Assembly: GCF_004295665.1 (NCBI RefSeq) | Contig: NZ_CP034759.1 | Span: 3,286,001 to 3,350,000 of the forward strand | DNA: 64,000 bases | Source of the DNA: Litorilituus sediminis | GTDB lineage: Bacteria; Pseudomonadota; Gammaproteobacteria; Enterobacterales; Alteromonadaceae | Direction: 5' to 3' | In this document: positions 18,925 through 27,448 of the stretch, piece by piece | How the letters are laid out: each line of letters starts with the position of its first letter | How positions within the stretch are numbered: position 1 is the first letter of the stretch | Program-made: the position numbers and the translations under genes | The notes under the pieces: model-generated | The model's input: only the letters and a program-made list of their open reading frames with translations | Databases searched by the model: none | What the model was told of the DNA's origin: nothing

Positions 18925-19689
18925 ATGAATAACAGCATCGCTTTAAAAAGTATTTTACATAAAGAAATTCATCGCTTTATGCGTATTTGGGTACAAACCT
19001 TAGTACCACCGGCCATTACCATTAGTTTGTACTTTGTTATTTTTGGCTCGTTAATTGGCAAGCGCATTGGTGAAATGGGCGGCTTTGATTATATGTCGTT
19101 TATTGTGCCCGGCTTAATTATGATGAGTGTGATCACTAACTCTTATTCTAATGTGGCTTCATCGTTTTTTAGTGCAAAGTGGCAGCGTAACGTCGAAGAA
19201 ATGCTGGTTGCGCCTGTGCCAAATTGGGTGATTGTTGCCGGTTATGTCGGTGGCGGTATGTGCCGTGGCATGCTAGTTGGCCTCATTGTTACTTTAGTGT
19301 CTTTATTGTTTGTTGATATTCAAGTACATAATATTTGGGTTATTATTGCTACTGTCAGTTTAACCTCAGCAACCTTTGCTTTAGGCGGTTTAATTAACGC
19401 CATTTTTGCTGGCAGTTTTGATGATATTTCTATTATTCCAACCTTTGTCTTAACGCCATTAACTTATTTAGGCGGAGTGTTTTACTCGATTAGTTTATTG
19501 CCCGAATTTTGGCAAGGTGTCTCGCAAGCCAACCCGATTGTTTATATGGTTAATGCCTTTAGGTATGGCTTTTTGGGGATTTCTGATGTCAATTTAGTTA
19601 CGGCATTTGCTGTAATTGGCTTTTTTATCGTGACCTTGTTTGTTACGGCTATGGTATTAATTAACAAAGGTATAGGGTTAAGAAGTTAA
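18925..19689 (+). CDS. ABC-2 type permease (YadH-like)
   Basis: 254 residues with six hydrophobic segments. The central FVPGLIMMS-like phrase (FIVPGLIMMSVI) and the later NPIVYMVNAFRYGFLG are hallmarks of ABC-2 membrane proteins of the YadH family. It starts directly at the stop of its ATPase partner. Confidence 0.9.
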   Translation: MNNSIALKSILHKEIHRFMRIWVQTLVPPAITISLYFVIFGSLIGKRIGEMGGFDYMSFIVPGLIMMSVITNSYSNVASSFFSAKWQRNVEEMLVAPVPNWVIVAGYVGGGMCRGMLVGLIVTLVSLLFVDIQVHNIWVIIATVSLTSATFALGGLINAIFAGSFDDISIIPTFVLTPLTYLGGVFYSISLLPEFWQGVSQANPIVYMVNAFRYGFLGISDVNLVTAFAVIGFFIVTLFVTAMVLINKGIGLRS

Positions 19690-19690
19690 T

Positions 19691-20428
19691 ATGAGTTCGC
19701 AAGATTGCAATGATATGTTGGGTGATTCAAAGGCCATTGTTACCAATCAACCCGGTATACATGAAAAGTTAGATGAAATTGTCGCAAAACATTTAAGTCA
19801 TGAATTTAAAAAGCCCTACCAAGCACATACGCAAGCAGCTTTTGATGAAATGAATGCCTTAGTACAGGCATTTTTGGCGAAAAATCCTCAAGGTGAAGTG
19901 ATACTGGATGCTTGCTGTGGCGTTGGTCAAAGTACGCGTTTACTTGCTAAGCAAAATCCAAACGGCTTGGTCATTGGTGTAGATAAATCAGCACATCGTA
20001 TTAACCGCAATGTCGAAGATCATCAACATGCCGATAGTTACCAGGCTGATAATTATCACTTGGTGCGCGCTGATTTGAATGATTTTTATCGTTTGGTTAA
20101 AGCGGCTAACTGGCCAGTAAGCAAACACTATATTTTATATCCAAATCCTTGGCCAAAGTCGAAGCATATTCAACGTCGCTGGCATGGCAGTGCAGTGTTC
20201 CCGCAAATGACCAGCATAGGCCAACAGCTGATATTACGCAGTAATTGGCGCTTGTACCTAGAGGAGTTTCAACAAGCGGCAGGTCAGGTTGGTTTATTGG
20301 GTGATATTAGCTTAGTTGAGCATGAGAGTGACTCGCAAGAGCCAGCATTAACGCCTTTTGAAGCCAAGTATTTAGCGAGCGGACAAAACTGCTATCAGCT
20401 AAAGCTTTCGCGTAAAAGTAGTGATTAA
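19691..20428 (+). CDS. TrmB-like SAM-dependent methyltransferase
   Basis: 245 residues. The SAM site is LDACCGVGQST, and YPNPWPKSKHIQRRWH matches the substrate loop of tRNA (guanine-N7)-methyltransferases (canonical FPDPWPKKRHxKRR). The N-terminal part is longer than TrmB and not alike. It lies one base after the ABC permease stop. Because the SAM motif has a Cys-Cys pair and there is an extended N-terminus, it may be a TrmB paralogue with another substrate rather than the housekeeping enzyme. Confidence 0.75.
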   Translation: MSSQDCNDMLGDSKAIVTNQPGIHEKLDEIVAKHLSHEFKKPYQAHTQAAFDEMNALVQAFLAKNPQGEVILDACCGVGQSTRLLAKQNPNGLVIGVDKSAHRINRNVEDHQHADSYQADNYHLVRADLNDFYRLVKAANWPVSKHYILYPNPWPKSKHIQRRWHGSAVFPQMTSIGQQLILRSNWRLYLEEFQQAAGQVGLLGDISLVEHESDSQEPALTPFEAKYLASGQNCYQLKLSRKSSD

Positions 20429-20455
20429 ATTCACCAATAGCTAGTCAAATTCACT

Positions 20456-20486
20456 AAAAGCCACTCACTTAACTGAGTGGCTTTTT
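20456..20486 (+). terminator. rho-independent terminator
   Basis: AAAAGCCACTCA and TGAGTGGCTTTTT form a 12-bp stem with a 6-base loop and a T run. It ends the YadGH/methyltransferase operon. Confidence 0.9.
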
Positions 20487-20615
20487 ATTTTATTTATATA
20501 AATCAATGCGTTGAGTTTTTGGTATAAGGCTTGCTCTAGTCAACCTAAGTTAGACAGATAGCATTAACCCCTTTTAATCAATTGCGATAAAGGTTAATGC
20601 AGTAAAGGAGTAATC

Positions 20616-20708
20616 ATGACAGATATTAAAAACAAGGTATTAAAAAGTGCTTTTGCAACTGTGTTAGTGTTACAAGCGGCATTAATTTACGCAGCATCTT
20701 GGCTGTAG
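20616..20708 (+). CDS. 30-residue predicted membrane protein
   Basis: ATG at 20616 has an excellent ribosome binding site, AAAGGAG, five bases upstream. The product is 30 residues: a charged start (MTDIKNKVLKS) followed by a hydrophobic helix ending in ASWL. It sits alone between a terminator and a MITE. Single-helix proteins of this size commonly bind larger membrane complexes, but nothing here points to a partner. Confidence 0.55.
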   Translation: MTDIKNKVLKSAFATVLVLQAALIYAASWL

Positions 20709-20792
20709 CTTGTTTGCTGATAGCAATACCATTAATCAGCTACAAATATTGTTTATGGCATAATTGATTTGTTTTTGTACGTTTGTTCTGTC

Positions 20793-21105
20793 ATACCAAT
20801 TTGATTAAATATTTAGTCACTTAGAGTTACAAGAATAGCATCAGAACAAACAAGATTTATGAAGATATAGTCGTTCTACATCAAATAAATATTGTGCAGT
20901 TATTATGTTATTCTTGTACTCCCGAAGGGCGAGTTTAAAAGGCTTATATGCCGCGTTGCTAATTTTAACAAGGACGCTGCATGGATGCAGCTTATTAGAG
21001 AGTGCAGGAGCATATTCTCCTGAATAACCATTATTTGCAATTAGCGCCTTGCCTATAAGCCTTTTAACTCTCGCTAAATGATCAAATACTTAATCAATTT
21101 GGTAT
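20793..21105. repeat. MITE-like element, 313 bp, with terminal inverted repeats
   Basis: The two ends are imperfect inverted repeats of about 30 bases: ATACCAATTTGATTAA at the left and its near-complement ending TTGGTAT at the right. Inside are nested inverted repeats: AGTTACAAGAATA pairs with TTATTCTTGTACT, and AAAAGGCTTATATGCC near 20938 pairs with GGCTATAAGCCTTTT-like sequence near 21050. There is no coding capacity. No clear target duplication was seen. The structure fits a non-autonomous element mobilised by a transposase elsewhere. Confidence 0.8.
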
Positions 21106-21187
21106 AAGATAATCGCTTGTAATACTTATTAAAAATTACTATGTTGTTTACTCCTCATAAGAAGTGCATGTAGTCTAAGGAGTATTC

Positions 21188-22669
21188 ATGCGACACTTTG
21201 CTTTAAATAAAGTTTTACCTTGTGTGTTGGTTTCATTGCTAAGTGCTTGTGGCGGTAGCGGCGGCGGTGATGACTCTTCAAGCGACGCTAACTTGCCTGA
21301 TCTGACGCCAAGTGAGTACGCTGGTACATTTAAAGATGCCAATCAAACCGGTATTTTTTATAACAATACCAATGCGCCGCAAAACTTTGGTTGGAATGGC
21401 GAGCATTGTGCCAATAATGCTAATAGCCGCTATTACGAAACGGACAACGCATTAATTTATGGTCAAGAGTCCTTGCCCGAAAGTGATTTTACCCAAGCGG
21501 CACAGTGGGTTGAAACTGGGCTAAAAGCGGCAACTTCGGCATTTACCATTTCTAATAGTGAATATTTTGATAGCAGGCAAAGATATTCCCCACTTGTGGT
21601 GAACGCTTTTCTTTCAATGGCCAGCGGCTCTATTGAAAAGCAGCGAGTTTTCAATCCCCATATTTATGTGTATGCCGAAATGGTGAGCGCAGGTACATTA
21701 ACTGAGCAAGATAAAAGCTATGTTGAAGGGCAATTACGTGCTTTGGTTTATATAAACAATTCAGGCGTTAACTCATATCACTCAGAGTTACTTGCGCTTT
21801 TGCCTCAAAACTACGCTAGCTTAAGTCAAGATGAACAATTGTTGTCGATTGTCGACGGGATTAATCAAATTGCCAGCGATGAAAGTGAGCTGGCAGTTAC
21901 CTCTGAATACTTAGTTAATATGACTCTGCCAAATGATTTTGATTTATGGGCCGATCGAAGTTATTTTCAGCCGATGGAAAGCCGTGATTCACGGCCATTG
22001 GAAAACTATTTATATGCAGAGTTTGTTAAGTTATCTCGCGCTGAACAAGAAGCAGCATTAGCACATTTTAATGCCAAATTACCCTATGTATCGAGTATAG
22101 ATGAGGCTATTTATCAAGATAAAATTTATGTGTGCTTAACCAATAACAACTCAAATATTGGCTGGGGTGAAGGTACTAATTTAGGTATTTCTTTCTCTGC
22201 TCCGTCGGTGTTTAGTCGTCAAAATCCGCAACAAGTGGTCGTTCATGAGCTTATTCATACTATTCAAATGGCATATACTAGCTCACCATACACCTTTAGC
22301 CACTTACCTCGCTGGTTGTTAGAAGGCCAAGCAGTTTATTTAAGTGGTCAAACGGTAGCAAGTAAGTCGCAACATGCTAATTACGAGCCGTTATCGGTCA
22401 ATTCATTTTCTGATGAATATGGCGATGCCAGTGAAGCGTACCAACACTATGGCTTAGCTTATTCTTATATTCATGAGAATTCAGGCTTAGCTAATATTAA
22501 AGGCTTGTTTTCGGCTATGCATGGTAAATACTCAGGGGAAAGTTTTTCGACTAACTATTCATGGGTGTTTGCGCAAAGCTTTGCTAATTATATGCAAGAT
22601 CATCATCAACAAGCGTTAGATTACACGCGCTATGCTAGTGACTATCATACTTTAATTGGCACTTGGTAG
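21188..22669 (+). CDS. lipoprotein metallopeptidase (gluzincin-like)
   Basis: 493 residues. The signal peptide ends in LLSACGG, a lipobox with Cys at 18, followed by a Gly/Asp/Ser linker. Near residue 352 is HELIHTIQ, an HExxH zinc motif, and about 22 residues on LLEGQAVYLSG supplies the third ligand Glu, as in gluzincins of the collagenase/DUF2268-like kind. AAGGAG precedes the ATG. It is likely a surface-exposed peptidase; the N-terminal 300 residues are not recognised. Confidence 0.75.
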   Translation: MRHFALNKVLPCVLVSLLSACGGSGGGDDSSSDANLPDLTPSEYAGTFKDANQTGIFYNNTNAPQNFGWNGEHCANNANSRYYETDNALIYGQESLPESDFTQAAQWVETGLKAATSAFTISNSEYFDSRQRYSPLVVNAFLSMASGSIEKQRVFNPHIYVYAEMVSAGTLTEQDKSYVEGQLRALVYINNSGVNSYHSELLALLPQNYASLSQDEQLLSIVDGINQIASDESELAVTSEYLVNMTLPNDFDLWADRSYFQPMESRDSRPLENYLYAEFVKLSRAEQEAALAHFNAKLPYVSSIDEAIYQDKIYVCLTNNNSNIGWGEGTNLGISFSAPSVFSRQNPQQVVVHELIHTIQMAYTSSPYTFSHLPRWLLEGQAVYLSGQTVASKSQHANYEPLSVNSFSDEYGDASEAYQHYGLAYSYIHENSGLANIKGLFSAMHGKYSGESFSTNYSWVFAQSFANYMQDHHQQALDYTRYASDYHTLIGTW

Positions 22670-22685
22670 TTAATTCAATTGGTGT

Positions 22686-22724
22686 AAGATAAGCAAGGTG
22701 ATAGCTTATCACCTTGCTTATCTT
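22686..22724 (+). terminator. long hairpin, terminator
   Basis: An 18-bp perfect inverted repeat (AAGATAAGCAAGGTGATA and complement) with a 3-base loop lies 17 bases after the metallopeptidase stop. The T tract is poor but the stem is strong. Confidence 0.7.
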
Positions 22725-22786
22725 ATAAATTTTGTTTTTAATTAGTAGGGTAATATCTTTTCTCTTTTTTTCGCTTGTAGGACTCT

Positions 22787-23527
22787 ATGGTAAAGTACTG
22801 GTTAATTTTTTTATTGCTTTGTCCTACGGCATTTGCAGCTCAAGCTAAAGCTAAAATGACGGTTTATGCGTATCATCTGCAGCCTCCTTTGATTATTGAT
22901 ATTGATAACCAAACTGGCTTGTATTTTGATTTTGTTCGTCAGTTAAATAAGCTGAGCGATAATTATCAATTTGAGTTAGCTTTTGTACCAAGAAAGCGCC
23001 TTGAAGCCATGTTACAGCGAGATGAGATGCCAGGAATTTTGTTAGGCGTGAATCCTAAGTGGTTTAAGGATAAAGCTGAACAAAAATATCTGTGGACCAG
23101 CACGGTATTTACCGACCGCGATGAAATTGTCTCATTAAAAGCAACCCCACTAGAATATCAGTCACCTGACTCATTAAAGGGCAAAGTGATAGGGGGTGTT
23201 CGCGGCTTTTATTACGCAGGTATTAATGAGTTAGTGGCTGGCGGTAAGGTGAGTCGTGTCGATACCGCGGGTGAAGCAGCGCTATTAACTATGTTAACTA
23301 AAGGGCGTGTTGATGCCGCTATTATTGGCCGCTCTATGTATGATTACTTAGTAAAAGGCTCAGCCTTGGGAAATACCTTTCATTTATCTGAAAAGCCGCA
23401 TGATAGCTATAATCGACGCGTACTTGTGCCTAAATCTCAACGGGCTATCTTTAGTCACTTGCAAGCACTGATCACTGAGCTTGATCAGGACTGCTTATGG
23501 CAGTTGGCACTTAAGCAGTATCAATAG
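22787..23527 (+). CDS. periplasmic solute-binding protein, family 3-like
   Basis: 246 residues, signal peptide ending FAAQA. The body matches family 3 binding-protein folds: PPLIIDIDNQTGLYFDFV near the start, and VIGGVRGFYY followed by a hinge crossing. No transporter genes lie next to it, so it may act as a sensor or orphan binding protein. Ligand unknown. Confidence 0.75.
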   Translation: MVKYWLIFLLLCPTAFAAQAKAKMTVYAYHLQPPLIIDIDNQTGLYFDFVRQLNKLSDNYQFELAFVPRKRLEAMLQRDEMPGILLGVNPKWFKDKAEQKYLWTSTVFTDRDEIVSLKATPLEYQSPDSLKGKVIGGVRGFYYAGINELVAGGKVSRVDTAGEAALLTMLTKGRVDAAIIGRSMYDYLVKGSALGNTFHLSEKPHDSYNRRVLVPKSQRAIFSHLQALITELDQDCLWQLALKQYQ

Positions 23528-23561
23528 TGTTACCTGAACTGTAGCCACTTATTTACAATGG

Positions 23562-24401
23562 CTAATTGCTAGCCTTGTTAGTCAGACCTTGTCGGTTTAG
23601 CTGATAAAACATAATAAGGTTGGCAATAAACCATAAATCTTTGATTAAAAAGTGCCCGCCAGTAGAGAGTAGAGTTTCAGCAGACAGAGCACCAGACCAA
23701 GTGATTAAGAAGGTTTGGGTTACTACGAAAACAGCACCAGACATCAACAATGCTGGCCAGAGTAATTTTGGCTTGTAGATAGCAGCAATTAATAACAGCA
23801 GTGCCATAATATCGTAAACACCAATAATGTTTGAGGTGGTTTGTACATCCCACAATAGGTACATCCATGACATTAAGGGTGAACTTTGCACTAAATCCTC
23901 TATGCCTTTTGCTTCAAGCGCGGTAAATTTCATGCCGCCAATCCACAAAAGCACAATAACCACAGGCAAAATAGCTAACCACTGTTGGCTTTTATTTGCC
24001 AGCTTATTGCTGGTAAGTAAGATACCTATGGATAGTAAAGCAAAGTATTTTATTACCCCTTGCCCTGAGCCTATGACTGGAAAACCACCTAAAGATTCAA
24101 TCCACATGCTGGCAGAGAATAAACTCAACAATGGCACTGCACTCATTATAATAAGTAACACGGCTAAAGCTTTGTTTAACTCAGGTTTTTTTATGCACAT
24201 GATACTTAGCAGAGCACAAAATATAAATATAGCTCCAGCTAGATAACTAAAGGCATTGCCACTTAATAGTTTTGTTAGGTGGTAGAAATCTGTGGTTAAT
24301 AATAACTGCTTATGATGCCCCATAAGTAGCACGCTTAATCCTAGTAGCATGGTTGAAATGGCGATTAGCCCTAGGACTAGATTATTTTTGCTTGCTGTCA
24401 T
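23562..24401 (-). CDS. DUF417 (YkgB-type) membrane protein
   Basis: 279 residues with about eight hydrophobic segments. WIGGMKFTALEAKGIEDLV followed by SPLMSW is the defining phrase of the DUF417/YkgB family, usually about 190 residues; here about 90 residues with three extra helices precede it. Function unknown in the family, though some members follow electrophile or reactive chlorine stress. Confidence 0.75.
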   Translation of the reverse strand: MTASKNNLVLGLIAISTMLLGLSVLLMGHHKQLLLTTDFYHLTKLLSGNAFSYLAGAIFIFCALLSIMCIKKPELNKALAVLLIIMSAVPLLSLFSASMWIESLGGFPVIGSGQGVIKYFALLSIGILLTSNKLANKSQQWLAILPVVIVLLWIGGMKFTALEAKGIEDLVQSSPLMSWMYLLWDVQTTSNIIGVYDIMALLLLIAAIYKPKLLWPALLMSGAVFVVTQTFLITWSGALSAETLLSTGGHFLIKDLWFIANLIMFYQLNRQGLTNKASN

Positions 24402-24774
24402 CTTAAATTATTCATTGATGTATAAGGTGACAGTATAGACCTGCAAGGAAGCGTTTTTAGTTCAAAAAGTCATAAGTTTGCAGTTTGATATTCGATTTCG
24501 ACAAACTCATGCAGAAAAATAGCTGACACATCAATGCTTGAAATGTCAGTTATAAACAAAGATAAATTAAAAAACCGCTGTCAGCGTTAAGTCTGACCAT
24601 ATAAATACTATAAGTCATATCAGGCTATTAACTTAAATTATAAGGTGTACTCTTTTAAGCTAACTATTTTCTTATTTGCTTATTTTTTAAGAAGCTTTAG
24701 TGACTTTATAATAAGTATTGCTCGGTTACTCTTTATACATTAAATCTAACCCGAGGTTTTAATGTGAGGAAGAG
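24402..24774. other. intergenic region, divergent promoters
   Basis: About 370 AT-rich bases between the DUF417 gene and the glycosidase-like gene. No gene, RNA or repeat seen. Confidence 0.35.
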
Positions 24775-26817
24775 ATGATGTTAAGAGCCGCCTTGGCTGT
24801 TGTTATTGCCAGCCAGTTGTTTTCATGTGCGCAAGATCAACAACCAGTACAAGAAAAAGTCAATGAAAGCGTAAAGTCTGAGTACTTAGATAGCTTGGCA
24901 GATACCTTGAGTGATCGCTGGCAATTATCAAGTAATGAGATTAACTGGCAAGTATCTGATAGTCATCAAGATCATCTTGAATTCAGTGGTGAACGTGTTT
25001 CTGCCATTATTTACTATGGTAGTGACAGTGCTGGCAAACTCACCTTAAAGCGTAAGTTGGTTTGGCCTATGCTGCGTACCATTCCTAATGATACTCATGC
25101 TAGTTTAATTCATGATTTTCCTATTGAAGTATCGCCACAAATATCCCTCAACGGAGAAATTATTGCGCAAGAAACCTTAAAGCAAGTCTCGTTTGATGGC
25201 GTATTAACCTTAGTGGGTGAGTTAAGCAATGAGGTCACCTTAACGCGAACCTTGTCACCGAGTACAACAAAGCCGGCGTTAATAGAACAGCTCACTTTTA
25301 CCAACTGGGGTCAGCAAAGACAACAGCTAAGCATTGGCAGCCTGAACTACTTAGTGAAAACCCCCGCAGATAAAGGTGTTTACGGCAGCTACAGTATTAT
25401 TGCTCAATCGGATAAATCGGGCGCGTTTGAACTTGCCCCTGGGGAAAGTATTCAAGTTAACAGCCAGTATTTAGCCATTAAGCAAGGGGAAAGCCGAGAT
25501 ATTAATAGTGATATTGAAATTAAAAATCGTCGTGCTTATCTTGCCAGTTTACAAAGTAAACTTCAGTTAGAAACGCCAGATCCTATTCTTAATAATATGT
25601 TTAGTTTCGCCAAAATTAGAGCGGCTGAAAGTATTTATAATACCAAAGGTGGCTTGATGCACGGCCCAGGTGGCGGTCGTTATTATGCGGCGATTTGGGC
25701 GAATGATCAGGCTGAGTACATTAATCCGTTTTTCCCGTTTTTAGGTGATGTTAATGGTAATGAATCTGCCATAAATAGTTTCCGCCACTTTGCTCGCTTT
25801 ATGAATGATGAAGGTAAATATATTCCATCATCAATTATTGCTGAAGGCACAGATATTTGGGATGGTGCCGGTGATCGCGGTGATTGCGCCATGATAGCCT
25901 ATGGCGCAAGTCGCTATGCCCTTGCAAGAGCTGATAAAGTTCAAGCAAAAGCCTTAGTACCGTTAATTGATTGGTGTATTGATTACAGTTTTGCTCAGCA
26001 AACCGAAGAGGGCGTTATTGCCTCAGATAGTGATGAATTAGAAGGACGTTTTCCAGCGGGTGATGTTAATTTAAGTACTAATATGCTTACTTATGGCGCT
26101 TTAATATCAGGCAGTTATGTACATCAAGAACTAGGCAACGATAGCAAAGCAAATGATTATCAAGCAAGAGCAGCAGCTTTGTTACAAGCTATAAATAGCT
26201 ATTTTGCTGCGACTGTGCAAGGTTTTGAAACCTATCAATATTATCAAGGTAATGACAAGTTACGTGCCTGGATAGCGCTACCATTTTCTTTTGGCGTGTT
26301 TGATCGTAAAGAAGGCACGCTTGCGGCAGTGTTATCTGAACATTTATGGAGTGCCGATGGCATTTATAGTGAAGCAGGTAACAAAACTTTTTGGGATAGA
26401 GCTACGCTTTATGCCTTTCGCGGTATTTTTGCTGCCAAAGAAACTGATACCGCCATGCGCTATTTTAAATACTATTCACGTAAACGTTTACTAGGCGAGC
26501 ATGTACCTTATGCGGTAGAAGCTTGGCCTGAAGGGGATCAGCGTCATTTATCGGCAGAAAGTGCACTGTATGCCCGTGTGGTGACTGAAGGTATCTTTGG
26601 TATTGAGCCAACTGGCTTTAAACGTTTTAAGTTAGCACCTTATTTGCCAAGTACGTGGAACCAAATGTGTTTGCGCAAGATACAAGCCTTTGGCGAAAAT
26701 TTTGATATTTGCTCAAAACGTGATGGCGAGCAATTTAGTATTGAAATTCGCAAAGCTGATGGTAGCGCTGCCATCATACCTTGGGATGGTAATGAGCCAA
26801 TCGCTTATCAATTCTAG
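24775..26817 (+). CDS. glycoside hydrolase-like lipoprotein, six-hairpin fold
   Basis: 680 residues. The signal peptide ends LFSCAQ, a lipobox. The first 240 residues look like a beta-sandwich; residues from about 270 form an (alpha/alpha)6 barrel with MHGPGGGRYYAAIWANDQAEY, GTDIWDGAGDRGDCAM and EAWPEGDQRHLSAESALY, typical of glucosidase-type six-hairpin enzymes (GH63/GH15/GH94-like). The Asp and Glu in these blocks are plausible catalytic residues. Substrate unknown, probably an exported carbohydrate-degrading enzyme. Two ATG codons in tandem; AGGAAGAG precedes them. Confidence 0.75.
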   Translation: MMLRAALAVVIASQLFSCAQDQQPVQEKVNESVKSEYLDSLADTLSDRWQLSSNEINWQVSDSHQDHLEFSGERVSAIIYYGSDSAGKLTLKRKLVWPMLRTIPNDTHASLIHDFPIEVSPQISLNGEIIAQETLKQVSFDGVLTLVGELSNEVTLTRTLSPSTTKPALIEQLTFTNWGQQRQQLSIGSLNYLVKTPADKGVYGSYSIIAQSDKSGAFELAPGESIQVNSQYLAIKQGESRDINSDIEIKNRRAYLASLQSKLQLETPDPILNNMFSFAKIRAAESIYNTKGGLMHGPGGGRYYAAIWANDQAEYINPFFPFLGDVNGNESAINSFRHFARFMNDEGKYIPSSIIAEGTDIWDGAGDRGDCAMIAYGASRYALARADKVQAKALVPLIDWCIDYSFAQQTEEGVIASDSDELEGRFPAGDVNLSTNMLTYGALISGSYVHQELGNDSKANDYQARAAALLQAINSYFAATVQGFETYQYYQGNDKLRAWIALPFSFGVFDRKEGTLAAVLSEHLWSADGIYSEAGNKTFWDRATLYAFRGIFAAKETDTAMRYFKYYSRKRLLGEHVPYAVEAWPEGDQRHLSAESALYARVVTEGIFGIEPTGFKRFKLAPYLPSTWNQMCLRKIQAFGENFDICSKRDGEQFSIEIRKADGSAAIIPWDGNEPIAYQF

Positions 26818-26824
26818 TGGTATT

Positions 26825-26850
26825 GCCCTGAGCCCTTAATTGCTCAGGGC
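26825..26850. terminator. bidirectional terminator
   Basis: GCCCTGAGC and GCTCAGGGC form a 9-bp stem with an 8-base loop; a second GAGCTCAGGGCTT copy follows at 26861. It separates the convergent glycosidase-like and sortase genes. Confidence 0.8.
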
Positions 26851-26875
26851 TTATTAAACCGAGCTCAGGGCTTAT

Positions 26876-27448
26876 TTATCCTGATTCACCTAATAGTTTA
26901 GCAGTTATAACATAGCGCATTGTGCCGCCAGCGGTTGAGCTGTCAAAAGGGTAACAGGTGATAAGGATGAGGTTCGGCTGGTTCTCTGCCAAGACAATAT
27001 CGGTATCAGCTGTGTCGATAATATCGATGTTTTCTACTTGGTAAAGCTGATTGATGCCTTTGGCATTGGTTAAAGAAATAACATCTTTCATAAGTATGTC
27101 CTGTAAAAAACTAAAATGACTGTCTTTGTGGCCAGCAATGACCACAGGTGAATGACGGTTTAGTTCGCTATAGCCATGCATTGCCCCGGCTGAAAACGCT
27201 AAACTGCTGGGATCTGCGCCTTGTAAAACAATGATTTCTTGATTGAGTCTGGCAAGCTTTAAGCTGGCGATGGCATGCATATCTGCCCAAGGCCAAGGCT
27301 TGAATTGGCCGCCTTCTCGTTGTTTTTGCTGCCAGCTATGTTTTATTAGCGCATGGGCTAGCCAAGCCTTAGCTGGTAACCAAGCGCTATAAAGTACTAA
27401 GCTCAATGCCAGGGCGCTTAGGCATAGCGGTAGGCTAATGCGTGTCAT
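26876..27448 (-). CDS. class GN sortase
   Basis: 190 residues, one N-terminal membrane helix. The catalytic His is in VVIAGHKDSHF, the Cys in LILITCYPF (TLxTC of sortases) and the Arg in MRYVITAKL. It overlaps the preceding target gene by 4 bases. This is the marine proteobacterial sortase pair: the enzyme cleaves the C-terminal sorting signal of the VIT/vWA protein encoded just upstream. Its sole obvious substrate in this window is that protein. Confidence 0.9.
   Translation of the reverse strand: MTRISLPLCLSALALSLVLYSAWLPAKAWLAHALIKHSWQQKQREGGQFKPWPWADMHAIASLKLARLNQEIIVLQGADPSSLAFSAGAMHGYSELNRHSPVVIAGHKDSHFSFLQDILMKDVISLTNAKGINQLYQVENIDIIDTADTDIVLAENQPNLILITCYPFDSSTAGGTMRYVITAKLLGESG

Noticed and set aside
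23827-24246. Plus-strand 139-residue frame opposite the DUF417 gene
   Set aside because: The minus-strand frame encodes a recognisable family with many membrane helices; this one has no motif.
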